Shown here in pieces: positions 34,710-43,132 of a DNA stretch of 64,000 nucleotides. Within the stretch, counting starts at the first letter, position 1; each line of letters opens with the position of its first letter. Location: assembly GCF_042683665.1 (NCBI RefSeq), contig NZ_JBHUOO010000048.1; one strand, given 5' to 3'. Under the pieces are notes generated by a model. The model made no database searches, was not told the origin of the DNA, and saw only the letters and a list, made by a program, of their open reading frames with translations. Position numbers and translations under genes: made by a program. The DNA is from Leeuwenhoekiella polynyae (GTDB lineage: Bacteria > Bacteroidota > Bacteroidia > Flavobacteriales > Flavobacteriaceae).

Positions 34710-36572
34710 ATGGAAGAAAAGAAATTTGACAAACAGTCAATGATAGGGTTCCTTTTAATAGGAGCTATATTATTATTTATGCTTTGGCAAAATCAGCCTA
34801 CAGAAGAGGAGCTTGCCGCAGAGAAAGCTAAACAAGAGCAGGTTGAAGCTGCAAAGGCTTCGCCTCTTGCCGCAAAACCTTCAGAAAAAGCAGAGACTGC
34901 TGTTCCTCAAGATGACTCTTTGGCATTAGAACGTTACAAATCTACTCTGGGAAGTTTTGCATATTCTGCAACATTGCCTTCTGCTACAGATGACGTAACC
35001 GAAATTGAAAATGAAGTTCTGGCGCTTAAAGTGAGCAACAAAGGTGGTTTTATTACCGAAGCACGTTTGAAGAATTTTAAAAGCTATGATTCGGTTCCTG
35101 TTTATTTAATTAAAGACGGAAACACGCGTTTTAATTTAAACTTTAGTACTTCTGATAACCGTACGCTGAACAGTGAGAACATGTATTTTGAGCCTACTTT
35201 ATCTAAAGAAGGCGAGAATCAGGTGCTTTCGATGAAATTAAAAGTTTCAGATTCAGAATATTTAGAGTATCGCTATACGCTGAAGCCAGATGATTATATG
35301 ATGGGCTTCGGTATCAAAACAACCGGACTTCAGAATGTGATGAACACTTCTCAGCCTGTAAATCTGGATTGGGAGCTTAAAGGGTATCGCCACGCAAAAA
35401 GCATCAGTTATGAGAACCGGTATACACGTTTAACTTACGAGTATGAAGATGGCGATCACGATAAGCTGAGTCAAAACGGTGATGACGACGCGATCGAGAC
35501 CGATGTGAATTGGTTCAACTTCAGACAGCATTTCTTCAGTTCTATATTATTGACAGATCAGCCTTTTGAAAAAGTGACGTTTACGTCTAACAATCTGGTG
35601 GAAGATGAGGAAGTAGATACGTTATTCACAAAGCAGTACGGAGCTAAAATGGCTTTAAAACCTGTGAACGGCGAGCTTAATTATGCTATGGATTTCTATT
35701 ATGGTCCTACAGATTATCAGATCTTAAACAACTACGATCGAGACATCGATGAAGCGATGCCTTTAGGTTGGGGTATATTTGGAGTGATTAACAAATACGT
35801 TATTATTCCGTTTTTTAATTTCTTGATCACGTATTTCCCTGCCGGAATCGCTATTATTTTATTGACGATCTCTATGAAATTGTTACTGTCTCCAGTACAA
35901 TACAAGCAATACTTGTCTCAGGCTAAAATGAAGGTTTTAAGACCTGAAATCAATGAGATCAACGAGAAGTATGCAGATAACCCAATGAAGAAGCAACAGG
36001 AAACCATGAAGGTCTACAGCAAGGCAGGTGCGAGTCCGCTGAGTGGTTGTTTACCCGGCTTGCTTCAGATACCCGTGTTCTACGCCTTATTTACCTTTTT
36101 TCCTTCTGCATTTGCGCTAAGGCATAAAAGCTTTTTATGGGCAGACGATTTATCGAGTTATGATAAAATTGCTGATTTACCATTCCACATTCCGTTTTAC
36201 GGTGATCACGTTAGTTTGTTTCCTATTTTGGCTTCTATTGCAATCTTCATTTATATGACGATGACAACCGGGCAAAATATGCAGCAAACCCAACAACCGG
36301 GAATGCCAAATATGAAGTTCCTGATGTACTTATCTCCTGTAATGATGTTGTTTTTCTTCAACAATTATGCGAGTGGTTTGAGCTTGTACTATTTCATTTC
36401 AAACTTGATTACTATAGGGATTATGCTTGTGATAAAGAACTTTATTTTGGATGAAGATAGAATTCATGCTAAAATTGCAACTGCTAAGGCAAAACCTAAA
36501 AAGCAAAATCGTTTCTCTAAGAAATTTTCTGAAATGATGGAGCAAGCAGAAAAGCAACAAAAGAATAAATAA
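34710..36572 (+). CDS. yidC: Membrane protein insertase YidC
   Basis: A 620-residue inner-membrane protein that inserts and folds membrane proteins with or without SecYEG. An N-terminal helix (MIGFLLIGAILLFMLWQNQP) leads into a large periplasmic domain (about residues 40-360). The conserved five-helix core follows: YFPAGIAIILLTISMKLLLS, the cytoplasmic hairpin with KMKVLRPEINEINEKYAD, GCLPGLLQIPVFYALFTFF, and a basic C-terminal tail (AKPKKQNRFSKKF). Length and order match Gram-negative YidC. It is followed by a strong terminator. Confidence 0.97.
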   Translation: MEEKKFDKQSMIGFLLIGAILLFMLWQNQPTEEELAAEKAKQEQVEAAKASPLAAKPSEKAETAVPQDDSLALERYKSTLGSFAYSATLPSATDDVTEIENEVLALKVSNKGGFITEARLKNFKSYDSVPVYLIKDGNTRFNLNFSTSDNRTLNSENMYFEPTLSKEGENQVLSMKLKVSDSEYLEYRYTLKPDDYMMGFGIKTTGLQNVMNTSQPVNLDWELKGYRHAKSISYENRYTRLTYEYEDGDHDKLSQNGDDDAIETDVNWFNFRQHFFSSILLTDQPFEKVTFTSNNLVEDEEVDTLFTKQYGAKMALKPVNGELNYAMDFYYGPTDYQILNNYDRDIDEAMPLGWGIFGVINKYVIIPFFNFLITYFPAGIAIILLTISMKLLLSPVQYKQYLSQAKMKVLRPEINEINEKYADNPMKKQQETMKVYSKAGASPLSGCLPGLLQIPVFYALFTFFPSAFALRHKSFLWADDLSSYDKIADLPFHIPFYGDHVSLFPILASIAIFIYMTMTTGQNMQQTQQPGMPNMKFLMYLSPVMMLFFFNNYASGLSLYYFISNLITIGIMLVIKNFILDEDRIHAKIATAKAKPKKQNRFSKKFSEMMEQAEKQQKNK

Positions 36573-36597
36573 TACTTTTTTGTCCCGACTAAAATTG

Positions 36598-36634
36598 AAA
36601 AAGCTTCAGTCTAAACGCTGAAGCTTTTTTTTGT
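36598..36634 (+). terminator. Intrinsic terminator after yidC
   Basis: A 12-bp perfect stem (AAAAAGCTTCAG / CTGAAGCTTTTT) with an 8-base loop and further T residues. Confidence 0.92.
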
Positions 36635-36690
36635 TTTTGGTCCTTATACTTTGAAAAATGTACTGGCGAGAAGTCTGGTTTTAAATTTCG

Positions 36691-36698
36691 TAATTTTG
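36691..36698 (+). promoter_or_regulatory. -7 promoter element TAATTTTG for mnmA
   Basis: An exact TAnnTTTG, followed by CA as in strong flavobacterial promoters, 37 bases before the mnmA ATG. The -33 region is not clear. Confidence 0.52.
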
Positions 36699-36735
36699 CA
36701 ACAAGTCTTCCGACTTAAAACTCAAATTATAGCAT

Positions 36736-37941
36736 ATGAAAACCGTAGTGGTAGGTCTTAGTGGCGGAGTAGATAGTAGTGTTTCTGCATATTTGCTTAA
36801 GGAAGCCGGTTATAACGTGATTGGGCTGTTTATGAAAAACTGGCACGATGATTCGGTAACCATTTCTGATGAATGCCCGTGGCTTGATGATAGCAACGAT
36901 GCGATGCTTGTTGCAGAAAAATTAGGTATCCCGTTTCAGACTGTAGATTTGAGTGAGCAGTATAAAGAGCGTATTGTAGATTATATGTTTCGGGAATATG
37001 AGAAAGGACGTACGCCTAATCCAGATGTGTTGTGTAACCGTGAGATCAAGTTTGATGTGTTTATGAAAATCGCATTAGAGCTAGGGGCTGACTATGTAGC
37101 TACCGGTCATTATTGCCAAAAGGGGGAGACCCAAGTTAATGGCAAGTCGGTCTACCAATTACTAGCAGGAGCAGATGCTAATAAAGATCAGTCTTATTTT
37201 TTATGTCAGCTTTCTCAGGAGCAATTGTCTAAAACCTTATTTCCTATCGGGAATTTGCAAAAAAGTGAGGTTCGTAAAATTGCTAAAGCCCAAGACCTGG
37301 TAACTGCAGAAAAAAAAGATTCACAAGGATTATGTTTTATAGGAAAAGTACGATTACCAGACTTTCTTCAGCAAAAACTGAAGCCTAAAGAAGGGGTTAT
37401 TGTTGAAATAGCTGCTGAAAAAGCACAAGAGAAAATAGAAGCTTTACAGACTGATACTGATGATAGTATTGCAATAGCTGTAAGCGATGTTGCTACACTT
37501 GCTAAAAAACCAAAATATAGTGTCAAAGATGGAAAGGTTGTAGGCAAACATCAGGGAGCACACTACTTTACAAAAGGACAGCGTAAAGGTCTGGCTGTTG
37601 GTGGTACCCCAGAGCCACTTTTTGTTATTGATACAGACGTGGAAGAGAATGTGATTTATACCGGTCAGGGTAAAAATCATCCTGGTTTATTGCGAAATGC
37701 ACTTTTTGTTCAGGAGGATGAGGTGCATTATATTCGTGAAGATCTGGCTTTAGAAAATGGAGAGGTTCGCGACGTAGAAGCGCGTATTCGTTATCGTCAA
37801 CCTTTACAAAAAGCATTGTTACACAAAACAGAAGAGGGGCTTTACGTTTCTTTCGATGAACCCCAATCGGCTATTAGTGAAGGGCAGTTTGTTGCCTGGT
37901 ATGATGGCGCAGAATGTCTGGGCTCAGGAGTAATTTCATAA
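36736..37941 (+). CDS. mnmA: tRNA 2-thiouridylase MnmA
   Basis: A 401-residue enzyme that installs sulfur at wobble uridine 34 of tRNA-Lys, Glu and Gln. The PP-loop is VVVGLSGGVDSSVSAYLLKE. The catalytic Cys lies in NPDVLCNREIKFD near residue 100, and the persulfide Cys in DSQGLCFIGKV near residue 200. It is longer than E. coli MnmA (368) because of an insert of about 40 residues near 220-260 (IEALQTDTDDSIAIAVSDVA) ahead of GKHQGAHYFTKGQRKGL. I believe such an insert is usual in flavobacteria. The gene is its own unit or shares a transcript with the downstream oxidoreductase gene (9-base gap). Confidence 0.95.
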   Translation: MKTVVVGLSGGVDSSVSAYLLKEAGYNVIGLFMKNWHDDSVTISDECPWLDDSNDAMLVAEKLGIPFQTVDLSEQYKERIVDYMFREYEKGRTPNPDVLCNREIKFDVFMKIALELGADYVATGHYCQKGETQVNGKSVYQLLAGADANKDQSYFLCQLSQEQLSKTLFPIGNLQKSEVRKIAKAQDLVTAEKKDSQGLCFIGKVRLPDFLQQKLKPKEGVIVEIAAEKAQEKIEALQTDTDDSIAIAVSDVATLAKKPKYSVKDGKVVGKHQGAHYFTKGQRKGLAVGGTPEPLFVIDTDVEENVIYTGQGKNHPGLLRNALFVQEDEVHYIREDLALENGEVRDVEARIRYRQPLQKALLHKTEEGLYVSFDEPQSAISEGQFVAWYDGAECLGSGVIS

Positions 37942-37950
37942 TTTTTTAGT

Positions 37951-38883
37951 TTGAATAGAATCACAGCACTTTTTGATATCAAATATCCCTTAATTCAGGC
38001 AGGAATGGTCTGGAATAGTGGTTGGAAATTAGCAAGTGCTGTAAGTAATGCTGGCGGTTTAGGTCTTTTAGGTGCCGGTTCTATGTATCCTGATGTTCTG
38101 CTAGAGCATATTCAGAAATGTAAAAAAGCAACAGACAAACCTTTTGGGGTGAATGTGCCTTTGCTGTATTCTGATATTGATAAACTCATGCAGATCATTA
38201 TTGATGAAGATGTGCAAATTGTGTTTACCAGTGCCGGAAACCCTAAAACCTGGACCTCGCATTTGAAAGGTCACGGTATTAAAGTAGCTCACGTAGTAAG
38301 TAGTGTAAAGTTTGCGTTGAAAGCTCAAGAAGCTGGTGTAGACGCAGTGGTTGCAGAAGGTTTTGAAGCGGGTGGACATAATGGACGAGAAGAGACGACT
38401 ACGTTCACTTTGATACCAATGGTTAAGGAAAAATTAGAAATCCCTCTAATCGCAGCAGGAGGTATTGCAACAGGAAAAGGTATGCTAGCCGCAATGATTT
38501 TAGGTGCAGATGGCGTTCAGATAGGCAGCAGGTTTGTAGCAACTCCCGAAGCCAGTAGCCATATGGCTTATAAAAATTTAGTTCTCGAAGCTCAAGAAGG
38601 TGCTACAGAACTAACGTTGAAAGAATTGGCTCCCGTGCGTTTGCTCAAGAATAAATTTTATGAGGATGTAAAAGAATTGTATCGAAAGAATCCTTCTAAA
38701 GACGAATTGGTTAATCTTTTAGGAAAGAGGAGGGCAAAAAAAGGCATGTTTGAAGGCGATTTGGAAGAAGGTGAATTAGAAATAGGGCAGATTGCCGGTA
38801 TCATTAAAGAAATCAAACCTGCAGCTGCAATTGTTGAAGAAATTATAGCAGAATATAAAAATAGCATGCTACCAGAATTATAA
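37951..38883 (+). CDS. Nitronate monooxygenase-like FMN enzyme (NPD/FabK family)
   Basis: A 310-residue TIM-barrel flavoprotein. Family motifs: KYPLIQAGMVWNSGWKLASA, SNAGGLGLLGAGSM, VAEGFEAGGHNGREETTTFT (FMN phosphate region and the catalytic His position), IPLIAAGGIATGKGMLAAMI and GADGVQIGSRFVATPE. Nitronate monooxygenase and FabK enoyl-ACP reductase share these features, and the two cannot be separated here; the EAGGHNG motif fits both. The start is TTG. It sits 9 bases after mnmA and ends at a bidirectional terminator. Confidence 0.85.
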   Translation: MNRITALFDIKYPLIQAGMVWNSGWKLASAVSNAGGLGLLGAGSMYPDVLLEHIQKCKKATDKPFGVNVPLLYSDIDKLMQIIIDEDVQIVFTSAGNPKTWTSHLKGHGIKVAHVVSSVKFALKAQEAGVDAVVAEGFEAGGHNGREETTTFTLIPMVKEKLEIPLIAAGGIATGKGMLAAMILGADGVQIGSRFVATPEASSHMAYKNLVLEAQEGATELTLKELAPVRLLKNKFYEDVKELYRKNPSKDELVNLLGKRRAKKGMFEGDLEEGELEIGQIAGIIKEIKPAAAIVEEIIAEYKNSMLPEL

Positions 38884-38902
38884 GCCGCACAGGAGTATAA
38901 TA

Positions 38903-38930
38903 AAAAAGGCGCCAATTACGGCGCCTTTTT
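38903..38930. terminator. Bidirectional intrinsic terminator
   Basis: A perfect 11-bp stem (AAAAAGGCGCC / GGCGCCTTTTT) with a 6-base loop lies between two convergent genes, with A and T runs on opposite sides. Confidence 0.93.
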
Positions 38931-38947
38931 ATTATGCAATTTGAATA

Positions 38948-39535
38948 TTATTCACTGGTTTTATACCATTTCATAGATTTAAAAATCTCTTTTATCATCG
39001 TCTCGTATTCACTTGTTGATTTACCTTTTACCGCTGTTGCAAAATCAGCATAGACTGCTTCTGAATCATTTTCAGGCGTTATTTTAACTAAATAATGATC
39101 TACTTGTGCAGAACCAATACTGTTAGGAGCCTGATATTTATAAACATCATAATCACCCATTTTCTCAGGAGTATTATTATTTATATGTTTTTCAGAATCT
39201 TCATTATTCATCATTGTCATGCTCATAATAAATCCATCAGTTAAGCCACCGTAAAACGAGTTGTCTTCACCTGAATATTTTATAGATAATTGAGTTCCTG
39301 TTGCATCAACAGATGCTCGGTCTGGGTGTAGTAAGCTAACTTTCCAGTCATTTAATAATTTTGAACTTTTATACAGTTCGTAGCCTTCAGGAATAATTTC
39401 TTCTGGTGGTTGAGGTTTTTCAAGTTTTACTTCAGTTTTAGTCTCCGCTAAATCCTGCTTTTTCGCATCGGTATTACAAGCTGTAATAGCTAGCGTTAAT
39501 AATACAGAACTCGTATATACAACTAATCGTTTCAT
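38948..39535 (-). CDS. Hypothetical lipoprotein
   Basis: A 195-residue protein with a lipoprotein signal peptide (MKRLVVYTSSVLLTLAITAC, Cys20) followed by a Lys/Glu/Pro-rich linker (residues 25-48) and a globular domain. I do not recognise the domain. It contains YKSSKLLNDWKVSLLHPDRA and a C-terminal helix with EYETMIKEIFKSMKWYKTSE. It is probably anchored in the inner leaflet of the outer membrane. It is a single-gene unit and converges with the nitronate-monooxygenase-like gene. No function is proposed. Confidence 0.75.
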   Translation of the reverse strand: MKRLVVYTSSVLLTLAITACNTDAKKQDLAETKTEVKLEKPQPPEEIIPEGYELYKSSKLLNDWKVSLLHPDRASVDATGTQLSIKYSGEDNSFYGGLTDGFIMSMTMMNNEDSEKHINNNTPEKMGDYDVYKYQAPNSIGSAQVDHYLVKITPENDSEAVYADFATAVKGKSTSEYETMIKEIFKSMKWYKTSE

Positions 39536-39754
39536 CTTTTTAGATTTTAAATGTTACTGCTAAACTAGGCGTATTTGTAGGGTAGAATTGCCTATGAACT
39601 ATTAAAAAAAAACACGATTTGTTAAGCTATGTTAAGTTTAAAATCTAAAATTTCACATAAATTATAATTTTAAAATGCTGTTTTTAAAGTGTTTGTAGAT
39701 TATTTATGGGTTTTTTTAGCAGGACGTTAAAATTTTTATTGAAAATCAGTTTAG

Positions 39755-39762
39755 TAAATTTG
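39755..39762 (+). promoter_or_regulatory. -7 promoter element TAAATTTG for the SDR gene
   Basis: An exact TAnnTTTG, 30 bases before the chosen ATG at 39793. It argues against the earlier in-frame ATG at 39706, which lies upstream of it. Confidence 0.5.
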
Positions 39763-39792
39763 ATATATATTATTACAACTAAAAAAAATGAA

Positions 39793-40587
39793 ATGGATTT
39801 ACAACTGAAAGGAAAATCAGCGCTAGTTACCGGTTCTACAGCAGGAATAGGAAAAGCTATCGCAAAAGGCTTAGCCCAAGAGGGAGCAGCGGTTATTATC
39901 AATGGAAGAAAAGCAGATGATATCGCTAAAGTTGTTGAGGAGCTTAAAAAGGAAACGGGTAATGATTCGATCACTGGTATAGTTGCAGACTTTGCACAGA
40001 AAGATCATATAGATCATTTATTGAAAGAAATATCCGATGTTGATATTCTTGTGAACAATGTAGGGATTTTCAATCAGGTAGATTTTGCAGATATCACAGA
40101 TGATGAATGGTTTGAAATGTTCGAAGTCAATGTGATGAGTGGCGTGCGTCTAGCGAGACATTATTTTCCTAAGATGCTTCAAAAGAATGAAGGAAGAATC
40201 ATATTTATTTCTAGCGAATCGGCACTGAATATACCCACAGAAATGGTGCATTATGGTTTTAGTAAAACTGCCCAACTTGCAATTTCAAGAGGTCTTGCAA
40301 GACTGAGCAAGGGTACCAATGTGACCGTGAACAGTGTCTTGCCAGGACCTACAATGAGTAGAGCTAATGAAAAAGATTTAAAAGCGCAAGCAGAGAAAAA
40401 GGACACGAGTCTTGATGCAGTTATAGAGGATTTCTTTGAAGAGCGCAGACCTACGTCGCTCATTCAGCGTTTTGCGGAGACCGAAGAAGTAGCAAATTTG
40501 GTAGTTTACGTTGCTAGTCCGTTGTCGGCTGCAACAAATGGTGCGGCTTTACGTGTAGATGGGGGTGTTGCCAATTATATTATTTAG
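39793..40587 (+). CDS. Short-chain dehydrogenase/reductase
   Basis: A 264-residue NAD(P)-dependent oxidoreductase. The Rossmann motif SALVTGSTAGIGKAIAKGLA, the NNVGIF motif near residue 89, the catalytic Ser in IIFISSESA and Tyr/Lys in VHYGFSKTAQLAISR are all present, as is the C-terminal VDGG motif. I start it at 39793, because MDLQLKGKSALVTG gives the normal SDR N-terminus. The substrate is unknown; it resembles general 3-oxoacyl reductase-like members. A terminator follows at 40622. Confidence 0.88.
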   Translation: MDLQLKGKSALVTGSTAGIGKAIAKGLAQEGAAVIINGRKADDIAKVVEELKKETGNDSITGIVADFAQKDHIDHLLKEISDVDILVNNVGIFNQVDFADITDDEWFEMFEVNVMSGVRLARHYFPKMLQKNEGRIIFISSESALNIPTEMVHYGFSKTAQLAISRGLARLSKGTNVTVNSVLPGPTMSRANEKDLKAQAEKKDTSLDAVIEDFFEERRPTSLIQRFAETEEVANLVVYVASPLSAATNGAALRVDGGVANYII

Positions 40588-40621
40588 TCTGTCGCAGCAG
40601 TTAATCTTGACTAATATAACG

Positions 40622-40650
40622 GGATTTCCTATTGGAGATCCTGTTTTTGT
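40622..40650 (+). terminator. Intrinsic terminator after the SDR gene
   Basis: GGATTTCC pairs with GGAGATCC (one T-G pair) around a TATT loop, followed by TGTTTTTGTTT. Confidence 0.68.
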
Positions 40651-40761
40651 TTGAAGATTAATTTAAATGAATTGTTTAGTGATTTAGAACAACAAGCGGT
40701 ATCAATTTTAGTAGTCGCTCAGATGATATTTTTTAATACCTATTTCCATTTATTAAGAGAT

Positions 40762-41295
40762 TTATTTTTTTCTAATAACGTCACCCATAATGTAATCTTC
40801 AATCTCGATAGATTCATCATTGGTATGCAAAACACTTATTTCTCCTGTAGTTTCAAGGATGACGGCTTTGACCTGTTTCAGTCTAATAACGTTTGCTTCT
40901 CGTAGTTTTGATTTAAGTTCTGCTTCGGTGACTTTACTGGCTTTCATGTTCTCCCAAATCACTTCACCATTTTCCATCAGAATAAGAGGTTCATTATCAA
41001 TGAGATTTTCTGCTTTTTCAGATTTGTAGCGCAATAAGGTAACTGTATAATTGAGTGCGTATAAAATAAAAAGGATTGCTGCCCCTAATAGAATAGAAGG
41101 ATTTCCTGAATTAATGGTCATACCTAAAATACTACCGATGGCAACGGTTATGACAAAGTCAAACCCTGTCATTTTACTGAAGCTTTTAAGACCAAAAAGA
41201 CGCGTATAGACCACTATAAGAACAAAGATTATAGTGGTCCCTATAAGTGACTCAATTATCAAGTCGTTATTTTTAAAGAAGTAAGAGGTATCCAC
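40762..41295 (-). CDS. DUF421 family membrane protein (YetF-like)
   Basis: A 177-residue protein with three N-terminal membrane segments (LIGTTIIFVLIVVYTRLFGL, FDFVITVAIGSILGMTINSG, ILLGAAILFILYALNYTVTL), then a cytoplasmic DUF421 domain with ILMENGEVIWENMKASKVTE, AELKSKLREANVI and a beta hairpin (VKAVILETTGEISVLHT). The domain order matches B. subtilis YetF-like proteins. The start is a GTG at 41295. Function is unknown. It is a single-gene unit. Confidence 0.85.
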   Translation of the reverse strand: MDTSYFFKNNDLIIESLIGTTIIFVLIVVYTRLFGLKSFSKMTGFDFVITVAIGSILGMTINSGNPSILLGAAILFILYALNYTVTLLRYKSEKAENLIDNEPLILMENGEVIWENMKASKVTEAELKSKLREANVIRLKQVKAVILETTGEISVLHTNDESIEIEDYIMGDVIRKK

Positions 41296-41382
41296 TAGGC
41301 TGGTATTGATTAGTAAAAATTAAGATACAAAAGCTTCTTGGCGGGTGATTTTTAGGGGTATTAAATAATAACTAAAGCTAGC

Positions 41383-43128
41383 TTAATCTTTTCCCAAAAT
41401 AACGGCCTGATAGGGTTTTAGGGTGATTTCTAACTCCGTGTGCGCCAATTCAAGGTAGTTATTTATTTTAATTTCAGAATACGCTGCCAGGTTATCTAAA
41501 GCGAATGAAGCTTCATTCTTACTAAAATTTAACAAAATCAACACTTCATCTTTGTCAAGTGTTCTGGTAAATGCATAAATCTGCTTGTGTTCTTTTTGAA
41601 TTAACTTATAGTCACCATAAACCAACACGTCGTTATTTGTGCGTAGCGCAGTCATTTTCTTAAAGTGATTCAGTACAGATTCTTCGTTTTGCTCTTCTGC
41701 ATTTACATTTACAGATTTGTAATTTGGGTTTAGCGGTAACCAGGGAGTTCCTATGGTAAAACCAGCATTTTCAGAAGCATCCCATTGCATTGGTGTTCTG
41801 CCGTGATCACGAGAGCCAAATCTTAGATTACGCATGTATTCATCCAGATCTTCATTATTGGTCTTTGCTTTCTTAAAGCCATTAATGGCAGCTATATCCT
41901 TATAATCTTCTATGTTTTTGAGCTTGGGGTTGTTTGTCATTCCCAATTCATCACCAAAATAACAATAGGGTGTTCCACGCATACTTAATATAAAAGTATT
42001 CAACATTTTTGCCGAAGGAGCACGGTAGGCGAGGCTGTCGTTTGCATATCTGCTTACCATGCGCGCCTGATCGTGGTTTGATAAGAATATAGAAATCCAT
42101 CCTTTTTTAGCAAAGGCACTATCCCATTTTGAGAATGTTTCTTTAAAAGTAGCTAAATCATACCCATCTGCTTTTGGGATATCTACAGCGTCAAAAGCAT
42201 AAGCCATATTGATTTCATTTCGGTCAGCATCTACAAGTTCGTGCGCCTCCTCTAGAGTTCTGCCTGCACCTTCAGCAACAGTCATTACATCGTAGTTACT
42301 AAAAACTTCGCTATTCATTTCTTTAAGATACTTATGCAAACCATCTTGCATCGCATAATATTGAATGAAATTCTTTTCAAATCCATCAGGGAATTTAGGG
42401 AACGTCGTGTCTTTTGCAGCAAATTGAAAAGCATCAAGTCTAAAGCCATCAACGCCTTTTTCTGCCCAAAATTTTAGAATATCATTTACTTCTTGACGCA
42501 CTTTAGGATTCTCCCAATTGAGATCGGGTTGTTTCTGCGAAAAATAATGCAAATAATATGAATCGGTTTGCTCATCATATTTCCAAGCATTTCCTTCTGC
42601 ATCAAACAGGCTGTAGCGATACGGAGGTTCTCCTTTTTCTGCCGGCCACCAGTGATAATAATCTCGATAGGGATTGTCTCTAGAACTTCGACTTTCTTTA
42701 AACCATTCGTGCTCGTCACTACTGTGATTGACAACAATATCCATAACAAGTTTGATATCACGGGCATGCATTTCTGAAAGCATTTTATCAAAGTCTTCCA
42801 TAGTACCAAAATCACTCATAATATTCCGGTAATCGCTCACATCATAACCGTTATCATCATTTGGTGAACTGTAAATAGGGTTAAGCCAGACAGCTGTTAC
42901 TCCCAGGCTCTTTATATAATCCAAACGATTAATGATTCCTTTTAAATCACCAATACCATCACCATCAGTATCTTGAAAACTTCTTGGATAGATCTGGTAA
43001 ACAATGGCTTCTTTCCACCATTTTTTGTCAATATTTGTGGTTTCTGTTGTCGTATTATTATCTTTTTTTGATTCGGCACAACTGTAAGTTGCCAAAAGAA
43101 TAAACATTAAGAGTACTGATTTATACAT
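41383..43128 (-). CDS. GH13 family alpha-glucosidase lipoprotein
   Basis: A 581-residue glycoside hydrolase exported as a lipoprotein (MYKSVLLMFILLATYSC, Cys17); I chose the ATG at 43128 over a TTG six codons earlier. Oligo-1,6-glucosidase/alpha-glucosidase motifs are clear: AIVYQIYPRSFQDTDGDGIG, VMDIVVNHSSDEHEWF, the nucleophile Asp in GVDGFRLDAFQF, the acid Glu in VMTVAEGAG and the third Asp in FLSNHDQARM. DGDGIGDL gives the calcium-loop sequence of that subgroup. It lies 4 bases after the other GH13 gene in the same direction. The pair would cut external alpha-glucans and then the oligosaccharides in the periplasm. Confidence 0.93.
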   Translation of the reverse strand: MYKSVLLMFILLATYSCAESKKDNNTTTETTNIDKKWWKEAIVYQIYPRSFQDTDGDGIGDLKGIINRLDYIKSLGVTAVWLNPIYSSPNDDNGYDVSDYRNIMSDFGTMEDFDKMLSEMHARDIKLVMDIVVNHSSDEHEWFKESRSSRDNPYRDYYHWWPAEKGEPPYRYSLFDAEGNAWKYDEQTDSYYLHYFSQKQPDLNWENPKVRQEVNDILKFWAEKGVDGFRLDAFQFAAKDTTFPKFPDGFEKNFIQYYAMQDGLHKYLKEMNSEVFSNYDVMTVAEGAGRTLEEAHELVDADRNEINMAYAFDAVDIPKADGYDLATFKETFSKWDSAFAKKGWISIFLSNHDQARMVSRYANDSLAYRAPSAKMLNTFILSMRGTPYCYFGDELGMTNNPKLKNIEDYKDIAAINGFKKAKTNNEDLDEYMRNLRFGSRDHGRTPMQWDASENAGFTIGTPWLPLNPNYKSVNVNAEEQNEESVLNHFKKMTALRTNNDVLVYGDYKLIQKEHKQIYAFTRTLDKDEVLILLNFSKNEASFALDNLAAYSEIKINNYLELAHTELEITLKPYQAVILGKD

Positions 43129-43132
43129 AAGT

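Noticed and set aside
40651..40905. Plus-strand frame of 84 codons before and over the DUF421 gene
   Set aside because: Its second half is antisense to the well-supported DUF421 gene, it has no recognisable domain, and it starts in the tail of a terminator.
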